Source of the DNA: Pseudomonas azotoformans
GTDB taxonomy: Bacteria > Pseudomonadota > Gammaproteobacteria > Pseudomonadales > Pseudomonadaceae
NCBI RefSeq assembly: GCF_001579805.1
Contig: NZ_CP014546.1
Location: forward strand, 6,386,001 to 6,450,000
DNA length: 64,000 nucleotides
Reading direction: 5' to 3'
Positions 27,825 to 38,936 of the stretch are shown piece after piece. The notes beneath the pieces were generated by a model. The model did no database searches. It had not been told where the DNA came from and saw only the letters and a program-made list of their open reading frames with translations. Position numbers and translations under genes: made by a program. Position 1 is the first letter of the stretch; the number at the start of each line of letters is the position of its first letter.

Positions 27825-29249
27825 ATGAACACTACATTAAGTACCGCCTATAACTACAAGGTGGTCCGCCAATTCGCCATTATGACGGTGGTGTGGGGCA
27901 TCGTCGGCATGGGGCTCGGGGTTTTTCTCGCCGCCCAATTGGTCTGGCCTGCACTCAACTTCGACTTGCCGTGGACCAGCTTCGGCCGCCTGCGCCCGTT
28001 GCACACCAACGCGGTAATCTTCGCCTTCGGCGGCTGCGCGCTGTTCGCCAGCTCCTTCTATTCGGTGCAACGCACCTGCCAGACCCAGCTGTTCGCGCCG
28101 AAGATCGCCGCGTTCTGCTTCTGGGGCTGGCAGTTGGTCATCCTGTTGGCCGCGATCTCCTTGCCGCTGGGCTACACCAGCTCCAAGGAATACGCCGAGC
28201 TGGAATGGCCGATCGACATCCTCATCACCATTGTCTGGGTGGCCTACGCCATCGTGTTCTTCGGCACGGTGATGAAGCGCAACACCAAGCACATCTACGT
28301 CGGTAACTGGTTCTTCGGTGCGTTCATCATCACCGTGGCCATCCTGCATATCGTCAACAACCTGGAAATCCCGGTCAGCCTGACCAAGTCCTACTCCCTC
28401 TACGGCGGTGCGACGGATGCCATGGTGCAGTGGTGGTATGGGCATAACGCCGTGGGCTTTTTCCTCACCGCCGGCTTCCTGGGGATGATGTACTACTTCG
28501 TGCCCAAGCAAGCCGAACGTCCGGTGTATTCCTATCGCTTGTCCATCGTGCACTTCTGGGCGCTGATCACCCTGTACATCTGGGCAGGTCCCCACCACTT
28601 GCACTACACCGCGCTGCCGGACTGGGCACAATCCCTGGGCATGGTGATGTCGCTGGTACTGCTGGCACCGAGCTGGGGCGGCATGATCAACGGCATGATG
28701 ACCTTGTCGGGCGCCTGGCATAAGTTGCGCAGCGACCCGATCCTGCGCTTCCTCGTGGTGTCCCTGGCCTTCTACGGCATGTCGACGTTCGAAGGCCCGA
28801 TGATGGCGATCAAGACCGTCAACGCCCTCTCCCACTACACCGACTGGACCATCGGCCACGTACACGCCGGGGCGCTGGGTTGGGTGGCGATGATCTCCAT
28901 CGGCGCGCTGTACCACATGATCCCGAAAGTCTTCGGTCGTGAGCAGATGTACAGCCTCGGCCTGATCAACGCGCACTTCTGGCTGGCCACCATCGGCACC
29001 GTGCTCTACATCGCCTCGATGTGGGTCAACGGCATCGCCCAGGGCCTGATGTGGCGTGCGGTCAACGAAGACGGCACCTTGACCTACTCCTTCGTCGAAA
29101 CCCTGGTGGCCAGCCACCCTGGCTTCATCGTGCGGCTGGTGGGCGGTGCGGTGTTCCTCTGCGGCATGTTCCTGATGGCTTACAACACCTGGCGCACCGT
29201 GCGTTCGGCGCAGCCCGTCGAAGCCGCCACCACTGCGCAGCTGGCCTGA
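27825..29249 (+). CDS. ccoN2: cbb3-type cytochrome c oxidase subunit I (cco2 copy)
   Basis: 474 residues, twelve membrane helices. CcoN holds heme b, the heme b3-CuB oxygen-reduction centre and proton channels. His ligands sit in [35 protein letters not shown] and [16 protein letters not shown]. It is the first gene of ccoN2O2Q2P2, with an Anr box at 27707-27720. Very similar to ccoN1 at 35608; differences cluster at the termini and in a few helices. By order and Anr control this is the counterpart of P. aeruginosa cco2. Confidence 0.95.
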   Translation: MNTTLSTAYNYKVVRQFAIMTVVWGIVGMGLGVFLAAQLVWPALNFDLPWTSFGRLRPLHTNAVIFAFGGCALFASSFYSVQRTCQTQLFAPKIAAFCFWGWQLVILLAAISLPLGYTSSKEYAELEWPIDILITIVWVAYAIVFFGTVMKRNTKHIYVGNWFFGAFIITVAILHIVNNLEIPVSLTKSYSLYGGATDAMVQWWYGHNAVGFFLTAGFLGMMYYFVPKQAERPVYSYRLSIVHFWALITLYIWAGPHHLHYTALPDWAQSLGMVMSLVLLAPSWGGMINGMMTLSGAWHKLRSDPILRFLVVSLAFYGMSTFEGPMMAIKTVNALSHYTDWTIGHVHAGALGWVAMISIGALYHMIPKVFGREQMYSLGLINAHFWLATIGTVLYIASMWVNGIAQGLMWRAVNEDGTLTYSFVETLVASHPGFIVRLVGGAVFLCGMFLMAYNTWRTVRSAQPVEAATTAQLA

Positions 29250-29259
29250 GGAGTCTGTG

Positions 29260-29868
29260 ATGAAACACGAAACGATTGAAAAGAACGTCGGCCTGCTGAT
29301 GCTGCTCATGGTACTGGCCGTGAGCATCGGTGGCCTGACCCAGATCGTCCCGCTGTTCTTCCAGGACGTCACCAACAAGCCGGTGGAGGGCATGAAGCCC
29401 TACACCGCGCTGCAACTGGAAGGCCGTGACATCTACATCCGCGAAGGCTGTGTGCAGTGCCACTCGCAGATGATCCGCCCTTTCCGCGCCGAGACCGAAC
29501 GATACGGCCACTACTCGGTCGCCGGTGAAAGCGTGTGGGACCACCCGTTCCTGTGGGGCTCCAAGCGCACCGGGCCGGACCTGGCACGCGTCGGCGCACG
29601 CTACTCGGACGACTGGCACCGCGCGCACTTGTACAACCCGCGCAACGTGGTGCCCGAGTCGAAAATGCCGGCCTACCCGTGGCTGGTCACCGCCGCGGTC
29701 GACAGCAGCCACACCGAGACCAAGTTGAAAGTGATGCGCACCCTCGGCGTGCCATACACCGACGACGACATCAGTGGCGCCGTCGCCAGCCTCAAGGGCA
29801 AGACCGAGATGGACGCGCTGGTGTCGTACCTGCAAGTACTCGGCACTGCCATCAAGAGCAAGAGGTGA
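29260..29868 (+). CDS. ccoO2: cbb3 oxidase monoheme cytochrome c subunit (cco2 copy)
   Basis: 202 residues. One N-terminal membrane anchor, then a c-type cytochrome domain with the heme attachment motif [12 protein letters not shown] (about residue 66) and the axial Met in SKMPAYPWL. CcoO passes electrons from CcoP to CcoN in the periplasm. Starts 10 bases after ccoN2. Confidence 0.95.
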   Translation: MKHETIEKNVGLLMLLMVLAVSIGGLTQIVPLFFQDVTNKPVEGMKPYTALQLEGRDIYIREGCVQCHSQMIRPFRAETERYGHYSVAGESVWDHPFLWGSKRTGPDLARVGARYSDDWHRAHLYNPRNVVPESKMPAYPWLVTAAVDSSHTETKLKVMRTLGVPYTDDDISGAVASLKGKTEMDALVSYLQVLGTAIKSKR

Positions 29869-29871
29869 GCC

Positions 29872-30072
29872 ATGGGATTTGAATTCGATGCGGGCACCAT
29901 CCGCGGCCTTGGCACGCTGGTCGTCGCCATCGCCTTTATCGGCCTGTCGCTGTGGGTGTTCAACAACCGGCGCAATGCGGAATTCGAGCAGGCGCGCCTG
30001 CTGCCGTTCGCCGATGAACCTTCTCCATCTGACGCTCAAGAAGAGCCTGCAATAAGGAGCACTCGGCCATGA
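29872..30072 (+). CDS. ccoQ2: cbb3 oxidase small subunit CcoQ (cco2 copy)
   Basis: 66 residues with one membrane helix ([18 protein letters not shown]) and a short cytoplasmic tail. CcoQ stabilises the complex. It overlaps ccoP2 by four bases (ATGA), indicating coupled translation. The tail is longer and more acidic than the CcoQ1 tail. Confidence 0.93.
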   Translation: MGFEFDAGTIRGLGTLVVAIAFIGLSLWVFNNRRNAEFEQARLLPFADEPSPSDAQEEPAIRSTRP

Positions 30073-31016
30073 CCCTATTCTGGAGTACATGGATCTGCGT
30101 ACTGACCCTGGGCAGCCTGATCGGCCTGACCTGGCTCTTGGTCGGCACCCGCAAGGGCGAGACCAAGGGCAGCGTCGACCAGACCATGGGCCACGCCTTC
30201 GACGGTATCGAGGAATACGACAACCCGCTGCCCCAGTGGTGGTTCATGCTGTTCGCCGGCACCCTGGTGTTTGCGGTCGGCTACCTGATCCTCTACCCGG
30301 GCCTGGGCAACTGGAAAGGCGTGTTGCCGGGCTATGAAGACGGCTGGACCCAGACCAAGGAATGGGACAAGGAAATGGCCAAGGCCGACGCCAAGTTCGG
30401 GCCGATCTTCGCCAAATTCTCGGCCATGCCCGTGGAAGAAGTGGCCAAGGACCCGCAAGCGCTGAAAATGGGCGGCCGCCTGTTTGCCTCCAACTGCGCG
30501 GTGTGCCACGGCTCGGATGCCAAGGGCGCGTTTGGTTTCCCGAACCTGGCGGACAATATCTGGCGTTGGGGCGGTTCGGCCGAAGCGATCAAGACCACCA
30601 TCCTGAATGGCCGCCACGCGGCGATGCCGGCCTGGGGTGACATGCTTGGCGATGAAGGGGTGAAAAACGTCGCGGCCTATGTTCGTCACGACGTGGCCAA
30701 GCTGCCTCTGCCGGCCGACAACAGCGCCGACCTGGCCGCCGGCAAAGCGGCGTTCAACACCACTTGTGTCGCCTGCCACGGTCCGGAAGGCCACGGCATG
30801 GAAGCCATGGGTGCGCCTGACCTGACCAAGCCGGCCGGCTACATCTATGGCACCAGCCTCGCGCAGTTGCAGCAGACCATCCGTCACGGCCGCCAAGGCC
30901 AGATGCCGGCGCAGGAAGTGCTGCAAGGCAATGACAAGGTGCACCTGTTGGCCGCCTATGTTTACAGCCTGTCCCACAACGCTGATGGCGCAACGCCAGA
31001 AAGCCCCGCGCGATAA
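30069..31016 (+). CDS. ccoP2: cbb3 oxidase diheme cytochrome c subunit (cco2 copy)
   Basis: 315 residues. Two N-terminal membrane helices (about 5-25 and 55-80), then two cytochrome c domains with heme motifs CAVCHGSD (about residue 141) and CVACHGPEG (about residue 235); axial Met residues are in [10 protein letters not shown] and [10 protein letters not shown]. CcoP accepts electrons from soluble cytochromes. Last gene of the operon, followed by a strong terminator at 31026. Confidence 0.95.
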   Translation: MTLFWSTWICVLTLGSLIGLTWLLVGTRKGETKGSVDQTMGHAFDGIEEYDNPLPQWWFMLFAGTLVFAVGYLILYPGLGNWKGVLPGYEDGWTQTKEWDKEMAKADAKFGPIFAKFSAMPVEEVAKDPQALKMGGRLFASNCAVCHGSDAKGAFGFPNLADNIWRWGGSAEAIKTTILNGRHAAMPAWGDMLGDEGVKNVAAYVRHDVAKLPLPADNSADLAAGKAAFNTTCVACHGPEGHGMEAMGAPDLTKPAGYIYGTSLAQLQQTIRHGRQGQMPAQEVLQGNDKVHLLAAYVYSLSHNADGATPESPAR

Positions 31017-31025
31017 CCTTTAACT

Positions 31026-31057
31026 GCCGCCCCTCATCCGGGGCGGCAACCGTTTTT
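31026..31057 (+). terminator. Intrinsic terminator after the cco2 operon
   Basis: GCCGCCCC (31026-31033) and GGGGCGGC (31040-31047) make a perfect 8-bp stem with a 6-base loop, followed by a run of five T residues. It closes the ccoN2O2Q2P2 operon. Confidence 0.88.
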
Positions 31058-31177
31058 CCAAGGAGCTTGCTCCTTCAGGAAAATGGGGGGAATGGGGACC
31101 GGACTCTATTCTTCCGGGGTACTCGCGTTTTTGAAACCTCGCCCGGCCCGGGGGGGAGGCGCTTGAGGGTTGCAGAT

Positions 31178-31564
31178 TTAAATCACGCCGAGCTTAACGG
31201 CGATGCCGAAGCTCACCATCACCACCAAAAGCCCAATCATGCACCACTGCAAAAAAACCAACTTGCGTTTGAGATCTGCAGGAAACCCTGCAAAGTCTTT
31301 GGCGCTTAAATTCCCTTTTCTGAGCTGGTAGCCCGGAAACGTGATCAGCCCGGAAATGCCACCTATCAAGAGCAGTTTGCCCCAGGGGCCGCCGTGTCGC
31401 ATGGGAGCCCAAAATGTAATTGCAGGACTATTTTTGAGGTGTTCCAGCATCACTTCCGCTTTGGTGTATGCCAAGTGCAGGCAGACGCCAATCCAAAGGA
31501 AAATCCCAGCGAAGTCGGCTAGCGCTATAGTCAAAAGAACTGTGTCGCCGGTGCTTAGTGTCAT
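31178..31564 (-). CDS. Small inner-membrane protein, candidate immunity partner
   Basis: 128 residues from the ATG at 31564, with three or four hydrophobic helices: ALADFAGIFLWIGVCLHLAYT (about 12-32), a central LLLIGGISGLITF and a C-terminal WCMIGLLVVMVSFGIAVKLG. Its start overlaps the preceding gene's stop by four bases (ATGA). A short polytopic protein directly downstream of a toxin-like gene is the usual layout of a membrane immunity protein that blocks pore formation in the inner membrane. No family recognised. Confidence 0.6.
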   Translation of the reverse strand: MTLSTGDTVLLTIALADFAGIFLWIGVCLHLAYTKAEVMLEHLKNSPAITFWAPMRHGGPWGKLLLIGGISGLITFPGYQLRKGNLSAKDFAGFPADLKRKLVFLQWCMIGLLVVMVSFGIAVKLGVI

Positions 31565-32913
31565 TTCACAGCCTCGTAGATCTTCTCGCCGACCCACTCG
31601 CCAAATGCGCCGCCAAGGGCGCCTCCCGCGACAGAGCCTGCGCCCACCACAATCAGGCCGCACGCCAGAGTAGCAGCGCCCATCGTAGGCACGCCCAGCC
31701 CAACACACAAACCGCCAACGACAGCCGTTGATAGCGCCGCCCCCGCAACGGCGCCGCCCCCGATCGTACCGGTAAAACTACCGGTTTCCGTAAATTTGAC
31801 CTTCTGGCAGGCCTCGTCGTCGCCTGCCGAACACACGTTTTGGACCTTCATGTAAGACGCGCCCCCACCAATAGACGTCCCGACCCAGCCGCCGTACTTG
31901 ATCACCGTCGCTGCCTTGGCCAGCTTTTGAATGTGGGTGGCGTATCCAGGTATCTGCCCAGGTGCGCCGGCCTGTGTCCATCGATGAACAAGGCTTCGAC
32001 TTGAGATGCCTAAAGCGGACTTCAGGTTTGGATGATCGGGCAAGCCGATGCCTTTGCGTACAAGGGACGTCAGTTGGGTATCGAGCTGGGCGAGCAGGCG
32101 TTTGCGTTCACTGAAAAACTCAGGCGATCGAAGGTGCCCATCCTTGAGGAATGTTGTTTGATGCAATGTTTCGATTTCCTGAAGGACACTTTTGAGGCTG
32201 CCCATATTTCTGGCGAACATGGCTTCGCCTGCCCCAATTGAAGTGGAACCTAGGGCGAGGAAGCCTTGGATTTCTTCGCGATGGCGCTGCATGAAGTCAG
32301 CCTCATCCGTGCTAAGGGGCTCAAGGGCGTCATTGGTCTGTGCAGCGGCTTCCATCAAGATGGAGTCTTCTCGGGTGCATCGAGGACTGTTTGGGTCGGC
32401 CAATACGATCATTGAGCCCGCTTTCACTTCGCCGAGATTGGGGTTCAGCGATTGAAACTTCTCAAGCACCTCGGCACTTGGGGCGGGAAATAACGTGGTT
32501 TTCAATTCATCGACGGTCGTGCTTTTTGGCACGATGTAGAAGCCGGGCTCTTGCGGGCGGGGTCTAACTTTTGGCCGGCGTGTTGGAACGGGGGACGGTT
32601 CGCTTGCTTGGGGCCTTTGAATACTGCCGGTCCTGCCTTTGCCGGTGAAGAATGAATACCTTCCTAAGGTGTCATTGCTCAATGGGCTGAACGGGTCGTT
32701 GGTCACCAAAAAAAGATCGCAGTTTTCGAGCGCGCTTAGAATTTCTTTTTGGCTCCAGACTTTCCCGTTGGAGTGGAACTGTAGTCCATACATCAGTGAA
32801 GATGCAGAATTCTGAAAGGCATTTCTTACAGTAGAAACAGCAAAAAATGGGGATTCTATTTGGCTTAAACTTATCCCTTCGCGTTCACGTTCATTCCAGT
32901 GAATTAGGCGCAT
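31561..32913 (-). CDS. LysM-like protein with glycine-zipper C-terminus, candidate membrane toxin
   Basis: 450 residues, no signal peptide. Residues about 1-95 are unrecognised; about 95-125 is a Pro/Arg linker (PVPTRRPKVRPRPQEPG); about 128-180 looks like a LysM-type module (FYIVPKSTTVDELKTTLFP, then GEVKAGSMIVLADP). Residues 185-340 are helical. The C-terminal 90 residues (GGWVGTSIGGGASYM, then GTIGGGAVAGAALSTAVVGG and two more Gly/Ala-rich helices) are glycine-zipper membrane segments. A soluble N-terminus with a hydrophobic Gly-rich end suggests a pore-forming effector delivered by contact. The small membrane protein that follows would be its immunity. Lower-GC upstream region and its place between the two cco operons point to transfer. 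Function inferred. Confidence 0.55.
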   Translation of the reverse strand: MRLIHWNEREREGISLSQIESPFFAVSTVRNAFQNSASSLMYGLQFHSNGKVWSQKEILSALENCDLFLVTNDPFSPLSNDTLGRYSFFTGKGRTGSIQRPQASEPSPVPTRRPKVRPRPQEPGFYIVPKSTTVDELKTTLFPAPSAEVLEKFQSLNPNLGEVKAGSMIVLADPNSPRCTREDSILMEAAAQTNDALEPLSTDEADFMQRHREEIQGFLALGSTSIGAGEAMFARNMGSLKSVLQEIETLHQTTFLKDGHLRSPEFFSERKRLLAQLDTQLTSLVRKGIGLPDHPNLKSALGISSRSLVHRWTQAGAPGQIPGYATHIQKLAKAATVIKYGGWVGTSIGGGASYMKVQNVCSAGDDEACQKVKFTETGSFTGTIGGGAVAGAALSTAVVGGLCVGLGVPTMGAATLACGLIVVGAGSVAGGALGGAFGEWVGEKIYEAVK

Positions 32914-33186
32914 TGATTATCTTCCTGATTGGGTTCAGCCGAGATATTTATTTCCCTCGTGAAAGGGATACGGAAGAGTAATCGTCGTTAGCCATGGCTA
33001 AAATGCGGGGTTATTACTTTTTATGTCGGAGGCTCTAGTGCGAGGTGATTAGCGGGTAGTTACCATTAAATTCGTTAGATTAGAAACGATTTGAAATAGA
33101 GTGGCTTTGATAGTGGAAGACGCAAAGACGGGAATTGAGTTTTGGCCTTTGCCTGATAGTTCGTATCAGGCGCCGGTCAACTTCAG

Positions 33187-33477
33187 TTACTGCGGGTGAG
33201 GGACGCCCGGCTGGATAGCCAGATGCAGGTCATCCAGAACTGCTTTGCCCATTTCACACAGATAGTGCGCGGCAAATGCGAGCCTCGCGTTTCTGGGGTC
33301 CATGGCAACTTCAAGCGAGAGGGTGGTGGCGCAGTCGAGGACGTGCGCTGCGTGTTCAAGCGCTTCACGCAGTGGGACCCCGGCGTTTACACGGAACAGT
33401 TTCAGATGACTTTTGTTTTCTCCGCAGTCTGCGAAGGTTTGAACGCCAATGGTTTTTGCTGAGGGTGGGATGCTCAT
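33187..33477 (-). CDS. DUF3077-type small protein
   Basis: 96 residues, start at the ATG 33477 with a GGAGGTGAG site 4 bases upstream. The FRVNAGVPLREALEHAAHVLDCATTLS block, the LAFAAHYLCEMGKAVLDDLH helix and the short C-terminal tail fit the DUF3077 family (also written DUF6124), small proteins present in many copies in Pseudomonas genomes and without known function. The IS3-family element sits 81 bases upstream of its start, between the gene and a structured leader region at 34850-34965. Confidence 0.7.
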   Translation of the reverse strand: MSIPPSAKTIGVQTFADCGENKSHLKLFRVNAGVPLREALEHAAHVLDCATTLSLEVAMDPRNARLAFAAHYLCEMGKAVLDDLHLAIQPGVPHPQ

Positions 33478-33622
33478 TGCTCACCTCCCGATTTCTGAGG
33501 TGGGCAATCGTTACGAACAATTGTGAAAGCAATTACGGATATTTCGTACGGCATAGCTTGTAGTGGTCTAATGAAACCGGACACCCATTTAGGCGAGAAT
33601 GCTCGCCAGATCGAGGTGTCAA

Positions 33623-34785
<1,163 letters not shown>

Positions 34786-34851
34786 CCACTACAGCTTAAT
34801 TCCCTTTGTATGAACAAAAAGAACTGCCATTTACGATTCCACGCGTAAAGG

Positions 34852-34963
34852 TGGCAGCTGTACGCAGGTTGGAATCCGAGGGGAATTTACTCGGCAGACA
34901 CGAATGTCTCCCACGTACAGCCGCCAAAACGCACAAAAAACAGATCTGAAATAGCATCTGTTT
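34852..34963 (-). ncRNA. Candidate structured RNA leader with three-way junction
   Basis: Read on the minus strand: an outer stem (GCTGTACG at 34857-34864 with CGTACAGC at 34914-34921, extended by TGGC/GCCA past a mismatch) encloses two hairpins, AGACA-UUCG-UGUCU (34909-34896) and CCGAG/CTCGG (34894-34876). Just before it is an AAACAGAT/ATCTGTTT stem (34963-34938) running into T residues, like an attenuator. It precedes the DUF3077-type gene in the same orientation but is now cut off by the IS. I recall similar DNA upstream of other pseudomonad small genes, but this is unverified. Confidence 0.45.
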
Positions 34964-35189
34964 ATTGTTTGGCGACGCTGTAACGTCTTTCCCCACGGGA
35001 TTCCACGCCCGTTCGCTGATGAGCAGCGACGGAGGGAAGATAACGCTATGTATCTAACGCCGCAACCCACGAACGAATAAGACATGTGGGAGTGATGAAA
35101 TTCCGTTCAGTCAGGGCTTATGGGGTGGGGCTATGAGAGTTTATTGCAAAGTATGTGGAGAGAAAAAACGAATCGTGTCCCGCGATGAG

Positions 35190-35289
35190 CTGTCGGTGGA
35201 GCTTGCTCGCGAAAAACCTGAGGACACCCCGTTTACCCAGAATGAACGTAGCGTTCTTGAATTCTTCGCGAGCAAGCTCGTTCCGACAG
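35190..35289. repeat. Inverted pair of REP-like repeats
   Basis: GAGCTTGCTCGCGAA (35199-35213) recurs reversed as TTCGCGAGCAAGCTC (35265-35279), with a partial outer match CTGTCGG/CCGACAG. The arms share the CGCGAGCAAGC core with the pair at 26965-27046 but are a different variant with a longer, non-paired centre. Confidence 0.8.
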
Positions 35290-35509
35290 TAGGTTGATAC
35301 TGAGCGACCAAGTGTCGCACCCTTCCAAAGCACAACTTTCCCCTCCTCACTTTCGGGTCTACGCTTGTTCCCACAGCGGACCAATCCTGGCGTACGCGAC
35401 GGCATTCGTTGCGACCCCAAAATTTTCCTGTCCACTCGATCAGCTTTCGATTTCGGATTTTGTCCTTACGCTAAACATGGAAAGGGCGCAGAATCTGGCG
35501 TGGAACGCA

Positions 35510-35523
35510 TTGATACAGGTCAG
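35510..35523 (+). promoter_or_regulatory. Weak Anr-like box upstream of ccoN1
   Basis: TTGATACAGGTCAG matches the left half-site TTGAT fully and the right half-site in three of five positions. It is 85 bases before the ccoN1 ATG. The P. aeruginosa cco1 operon is only weakly Anr-dependent, so a poor match is plausible but uncertain. Confidence 0.35.
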
Positions 35524-35607
35524 CCATTGCGTTGCAATGGCCCCTCGCTTTCTACATACTTGCGGCCGATTTTACCTATAAAAAAACCTAAACCGTGGAA
35601 CCTTAGA

Positions 35608-37050
35608 ATGAGCACAGCAATCAGTCCGACTGCTTATAACTATAAGGTAGTCCGCCAGTTCGCCATCATGACGGTGGTCTGGGGGATCCTTGGCATGGGG
35701 CTCGGGGTGTTCATCGCCTCGCAACTGGTTTGGCCGGAATTGAATTTCGGTTTGCCATGGACGACCTTTGGCCGCCTGCGCCCGCTGCACACCAACCTGG
35801 TGATCTTCGCCTTCGGTGGCTGTGCATTGTTTGCCACCTCTTACTATGTCGTGCAGCGAACCTGCCAGACGCGACTGATCTCCGACAGCCTCGCGGCCTT
35901 CACCTTCTGGGGTTGGCAAGCCGTCATCGTGAGCGCCATCGTCACCCTGCCGCTGGGGTACACCACCACCAAGGAATACGCCGAGCTGGAATGGCCGATC
36001 GCCATTTTGCTCGCCATCGTGTGGGTGACCTACGCCGTGGTGTTCTTCGGCACCATCGTCAAGCGCAAGACCAAGCACATCTACGTGGGCAATTGGTTCT
36101 ACGGCGCCTTTATCCTGGTGACGGCGATGCTGCACATCGTCAACCACGCGTCGTTGCCGGTGAGCCTGTTCAAGTCCTACTCGGCCTACGCCGGGGCCAC
36201 GGATGCGATGATCCAGTGGTGGTACGGCCACAACGCGGTGGGTTTCTTCCTGACCACCGGTTTCCTGGGGATGATGTACTACTTCGTGCCCAAACAGGCC
36301 GAACGTCCTATTTACTCGTATCGTTTGTCCATCGTGCACTTCTGGGCGCTGATCACCCTGTACATCTGGGCAGGTCCGCACCACTTGCACTACACCGCGC
36401 TGCCGGATTGGGCGCAGTCGCTGGGCATGGCGATGTCGATCATCCTGCTCGCCCCGAGCTGGGGCGGCATGATCAACGGCATGATGACCCTGTCGGGCGC
36501 CTGGCATAAATTGCGCACCGATCCGATCCTGCGTTTCCTCGTGGTGTCGCTGGCGTTCTACGGCATGTCGACCTTCGAAGGGCCGATGATGGCGATCAAG
36601 ACCGTCAACTCGCTGTCCCACTACACCGACTGGACCATCGGCCACGTACACGCTGGCGCCCTCGGTTGGGTGGCGATGATTTCCATCGGCGCGCTGTACC
36701 ACATGATCCCCAAACTGTTCGGCCGTGCGCAGATGCACAGCGTCGCGCTGATCAACACGCACTTCTGGCTGGCCACCATCGGCACCGTGCTCTACATCGC
36801 CTCGATGTGGGTCAACGGCATCACCCAGGGTCTGATGTGGCGTGCGATCAACGATGACGGCACCCTCACCTACTCCTTCGTCGAAGCGCTGCAAGCCAGC
36901 CACCCGGGCTACATCGTCCGCGCCCTGGGCGGTGCGTTCTTTGCCGCCGGCATGTTGTTCATGGCCTACAACGTCTGGCGCACCGTGCGTGCCTCCGACC
37001 CTGCAGAAGCCGAAGCCGCCGCCAAGATCGCCGTTGTGGGAGCCCACTGA
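35608..37050 (+). CDS. ccoN1: cbb3-type cytochrome c oxidase subunit I (cco1 copy)
   Basis: 480 residues from the ATG at 35608; longer upstream frames are not supported, since the match to ccoN2 begins at this point ([18 protein letters not shown]). The same heme and copper ligands are present as in CcoN2 ([33 protein letters not shown]). Second tandem copy, normally adjacent to cco2 but here 4.6 kb apart. A one-base overlap links it to ccoO1. Confidence 0.95.
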   Translation: MSTAISPTAYNYKVVRQFAIMTVVWGILGMGLGVFIASQLVWPELNFGLPWTTFGRLRPLHTNLVIFAFGGCALFATSYYVVQRTCQTRLISDSLAAFTFWGWQAVIVSAIVTLPLGYTTTKEYAELEWPIAILLAIVWVTYAVVFFGTIVKRKTKHIYVGNWFYGAFILVTAMLHIVNHASLPVSLFKSYSAYAGATDAMIQWWYGHNAVGFFLTTGFLGMMYYFVPKQAERPIYSYRLSIVHFWALITLYIWAGPHHLHYTALPDWAQSLGMAMSIILLAPSWGGMINGMMTLSGAWHKLRTDPILRFLVVSLAFYGMSTFEGPMMAIKTVNSLSHYTDWTIGHVHAGALGWVAMISIGALYHMIPKLFGRAQMHSVALINTHFWLATIGTVLYIASMWVNGITQGLMWRAINDDGTLTYSFVEALQASHPGYIVRALGGAFFAAGMLFMAYNVWRTVRASDPAEAEAAAKIAVVGAH

Positions 37051-37658
37051 TGAAGCATGAAGTAGTCGAGAAGAATATCGGCCTGCTGGCCTTCTTCATG
37101 GTCATCGCCGTGAGTATCGGCGGCCTGACCCAGATCGTTCCGCTGTTTTTCCAGGACGTGACCAACAAGCCGGTCGAAGGCATGAAGCCGCGCACCGCCC
37201 TTGAACTGGAAGGCCGCGACGTCTACATCGCCAACGGCTGTGTCGGCTGCCACTCGCAGATGATCCGCCCGTTCCGCGCCGAAACCGAACGCTACGGCCA
37301 CTACTCGGTCGCTGGCGAAAGCGTGTGGGACCACCCGTTCCTGTGGGGTTCCAAGCGCACCGGCCCGGACCTGGCCCGTGTCGGCGGTCGTTACTCCGAT
37401 GACTGGCAACGTGCGCACTTGTACAACCCGCGCAACGTGGTGCCTGAGTCGAAAATGCCGGCGTACCCGTTCCTCGTGGAAAACAAGCTCGACGGCAAGG
37501 ACACCGCGAAGAAGATGGAAGTCTTGCGCACCCTGGGCGTGCCCTACACCGACGAAGACATCGCCGGTGCAGCCGCAGCCGTGAAGGGCAAGACCGAAAT
37601 GGACGCATTGGTGGCCTACCTGCAAGGCCTGGGCACCATCATCAAAAGCAAACGGTGA
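37050..37658 (+). CDS. ccoO1: cbb3 oxidase monoheme cytochrome c subunit (cco1 copy)
   Basis: 202 residues, anchor helix then the heme motif [12 protein letters not shown]; the Met ligand is in SKMPAYPFL. The C-terminal third differs from CcoO2 ([16 protein letters not shown] against [16 protein letters not shown]). Its ATG overlaps the last base of the ccoN1 stop. Confidence 0.95.
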   Translation: MKHEVVEKNIGLLAFFMVIAVSIGGLTQIVPLFFQDVTNKPVEGMKPRTALELEGRDVYIANGCVGCHSQMIRPFRAETERYGHYSVAGESVWDHPFLWGSKRTGPDLARVGGRYSDDWQRAHLYNPRNVVPESKMPAYPFLVENKLDGKDTAKKMEVLRTLGVPYTDEDIAGAAAAVKGKTEMDALVAYLQGLGTIIKSKR

Positions 37659-37664
37659 TTCTTC

Positions 37665-37850
37665 ATGGATATCGGGATGATTCGTGGCCTGGGCACCGTT
37701 GTGGTGATGGTGGCCTTTATCGGCCTGGCGTTGTGGGTGTTCAGCCCCAAGCGCAAGTCGGAGTTTGAAGACGCGACCTTGCTGCCCTTTGCGGATGATC
37801 CCGAAGCCATCAAGCACGTCGAGCAAGCTTCTAGGAGTAACAAAGAATGA
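37665..37850 (+). CDS. ccoQ1: cbb3 oxidase small subunit CcoQ (cco1 copy)
   Basis: 61 residues, one membrane helix ([18 protein letters not shown]), short tail ending NKE. Overlaps ccoP1 by four bases (ATGA). Confidence 0.93.
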   Translation: MDIGMIRGLGTVVVMVAFIGLALWVFSPKRKSEFEDATLLPFADDPEAIKHVEQASRSNKE

Positions 37851-38824
37851 CTACGTTCTGGAGTCTGTACGTCACAGTCCTCAGTCTGGGTACCATCTTC
37901 GCCCTGACCTGGCTGCTGCTGTCGACCCGCAAGGGCCAGCGCGCCGAGCAAACCGACGAGACCGTCGGCCACTCGTTCGACGGCATCGAGGAGTACGACA
38001 ACCCACTGCCGAAATGGTGGTTCATGCTGTTCGTCGGCACCATCATCTTCGCCCTCGGCTACCTGGCGCTGTACCCCGGCCTGGGCAACTGGAAAGGCCT
38101 GCTGCCGGGCTACAACTACCTCGATACCGAAAAGCAAACCCCGTTCGCCAACGGCCAGACCGGCTGGACCGGCGTACACGAATGGGAAAAGGAAATGGCC
38201 AAGTCGGACGCCAAGTTCGGCCCGATCTTCGCCAAATTCGCGTCGATGCCGATTGAAGAAGTGGCCAAGGACCCGCAAGCCTTGAAAATGGGCGGCCGCC
38301 TGTTCGCCTCCAACTGCTCGGTGTGCCACGGTTCCGACGCCAAAGGCGCCTATGGCTTCCCCAACCTGACCGACGCCGACTGGCGCTGGGGTGGCGAGCC
38401 CGCCACCATCAAGGAAACCATCATGAAAGGCCGCCATGCCGTGATGCCGGCCTGGCTGGATATCCTCAAGGAACAAGGTGTCAGCGACGTCGCCGCATTC
38501 GTGGTGACCAACCTCGACGGCCGCAAGCTGCCCGAAGGCGTGAAAGCCGATGTGGCCAACGGTGAAAAACTCTTTGCTGCCAACTGCGTGGCCTGCCACG
38601 GCCCGGCCGGTAAAGGCACCCCAGCCATGGGTGCGCCTGACCTGACCCACCCCGGTGCGTTTATCTACGGTTCCAGCTTCGCCCAACTGCAACAGACCAT
38701 CCGTTGGGGTCGCCAGGGCCAGATGCCAGCGCAGGAACAACTGCAAGGCAATGACAAGGTGCACTTGCTGGCGGCGTATGTGTACAGCTTGTCCCATGGG
38801 GATAAGAAGGCTGAAGAGCAGTAA
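37847..38824 (+). CDS. ccoP1: cbb3 oxidase diheme cytochrome c subunit (cco1 copy)
   Basis: 325 residues. Two N-terminal helices, then hemes at CSVCHGSD and CVACHGPAG; Met ligands in [10 protein letters not shown] and [10 protein letters not shown]. Has a 12-residue insertion after GYN ([13 protein letters not shown] region) that CcoP2 lacks. The operon ends at the strong terminator at 38830. Confidence 0.95.
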   Translation: MTTFWSLYVTVLSLGTIFALTWLLLSTRKGQRAEQTDETVGHSFDGIEEYDNPLPKWWFMLFVGTIIFALGYLALYPGLGNWKGLLPGYNYLDTEKQTPFANGQTGWTGVHEWEKEMAKSDAKFGPIFAKFASMPIEEVAKDPQALKMGGRLFASNCSVCHGSDAKGAYGFPNLTDADWRWGGEPATIKETIMKGRHAVMPAWLDILKEQGVSDVAAFVVTNLDGRKLPEGVKADVANGEKLFAANCVACHGPAGKGTPAMGAPDLTHPGAFIYGSSFAQLQQTIRWGRQGQMPAQEQLQGNDKVHLLAAYVYSLSHGDKKAEEQ

Positions 38825-38829
38825 AAAAT

Positions 38830-38881
38830 AGCAATTAAAACGGCTCCCTCAGCAAACACTGACGGGGCCGTTTTAATTGCT
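38830..38881 (+). terminator. Strong hairpin terminator after the cco1 operon
   Basis: AGCAATTAAAACGGC (38830-38844) pairs perfectly with GCCGTTTTAATTGCT (38867-38881), a 15-bp stem that carries its own A-run and T-run and so can stop transcription from either direction. Confidence 0.9.
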
Positions 38882-38936
38882 CTGCATGGCGGTAGGCGAT
38901 AAGTTTTAAGCCCTACCGATTCAAAGGGGGTCGTTC

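Larger units (their letters stand above)
34794..35607. other. Long non-coding region between the IS and ccoN1
   Basis: About 810 bases. From left to right: a structured leader-like segment (34850-34965) read on the minus strand, a run of small hairpins to 35040, an inverted pair of REP-like repeats (35190-35289), a weak Anr-like box (35510-35523) and the ccoN1 leader. Short frames exist, but none has a convincing ribosome-binding site or family. Confidence 0.6.

Noticed and set aside
27837..29393. A 518-codon open frame opposite ccoN2, with a similar one opposite ccoN1.
   Set aside because: Antisense of a conserved oxidase gene at high GC. Its similarity to the copy opposite ccoN1 simply mirrors the ccoN similarity.
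34794..35085. A short minus-strand frame (about 84 codons) right of the IS.
   Set aside because: No family signature and no ribosome-binding site. The segment folds as stems, which suits a leader RNA better than a coding region.
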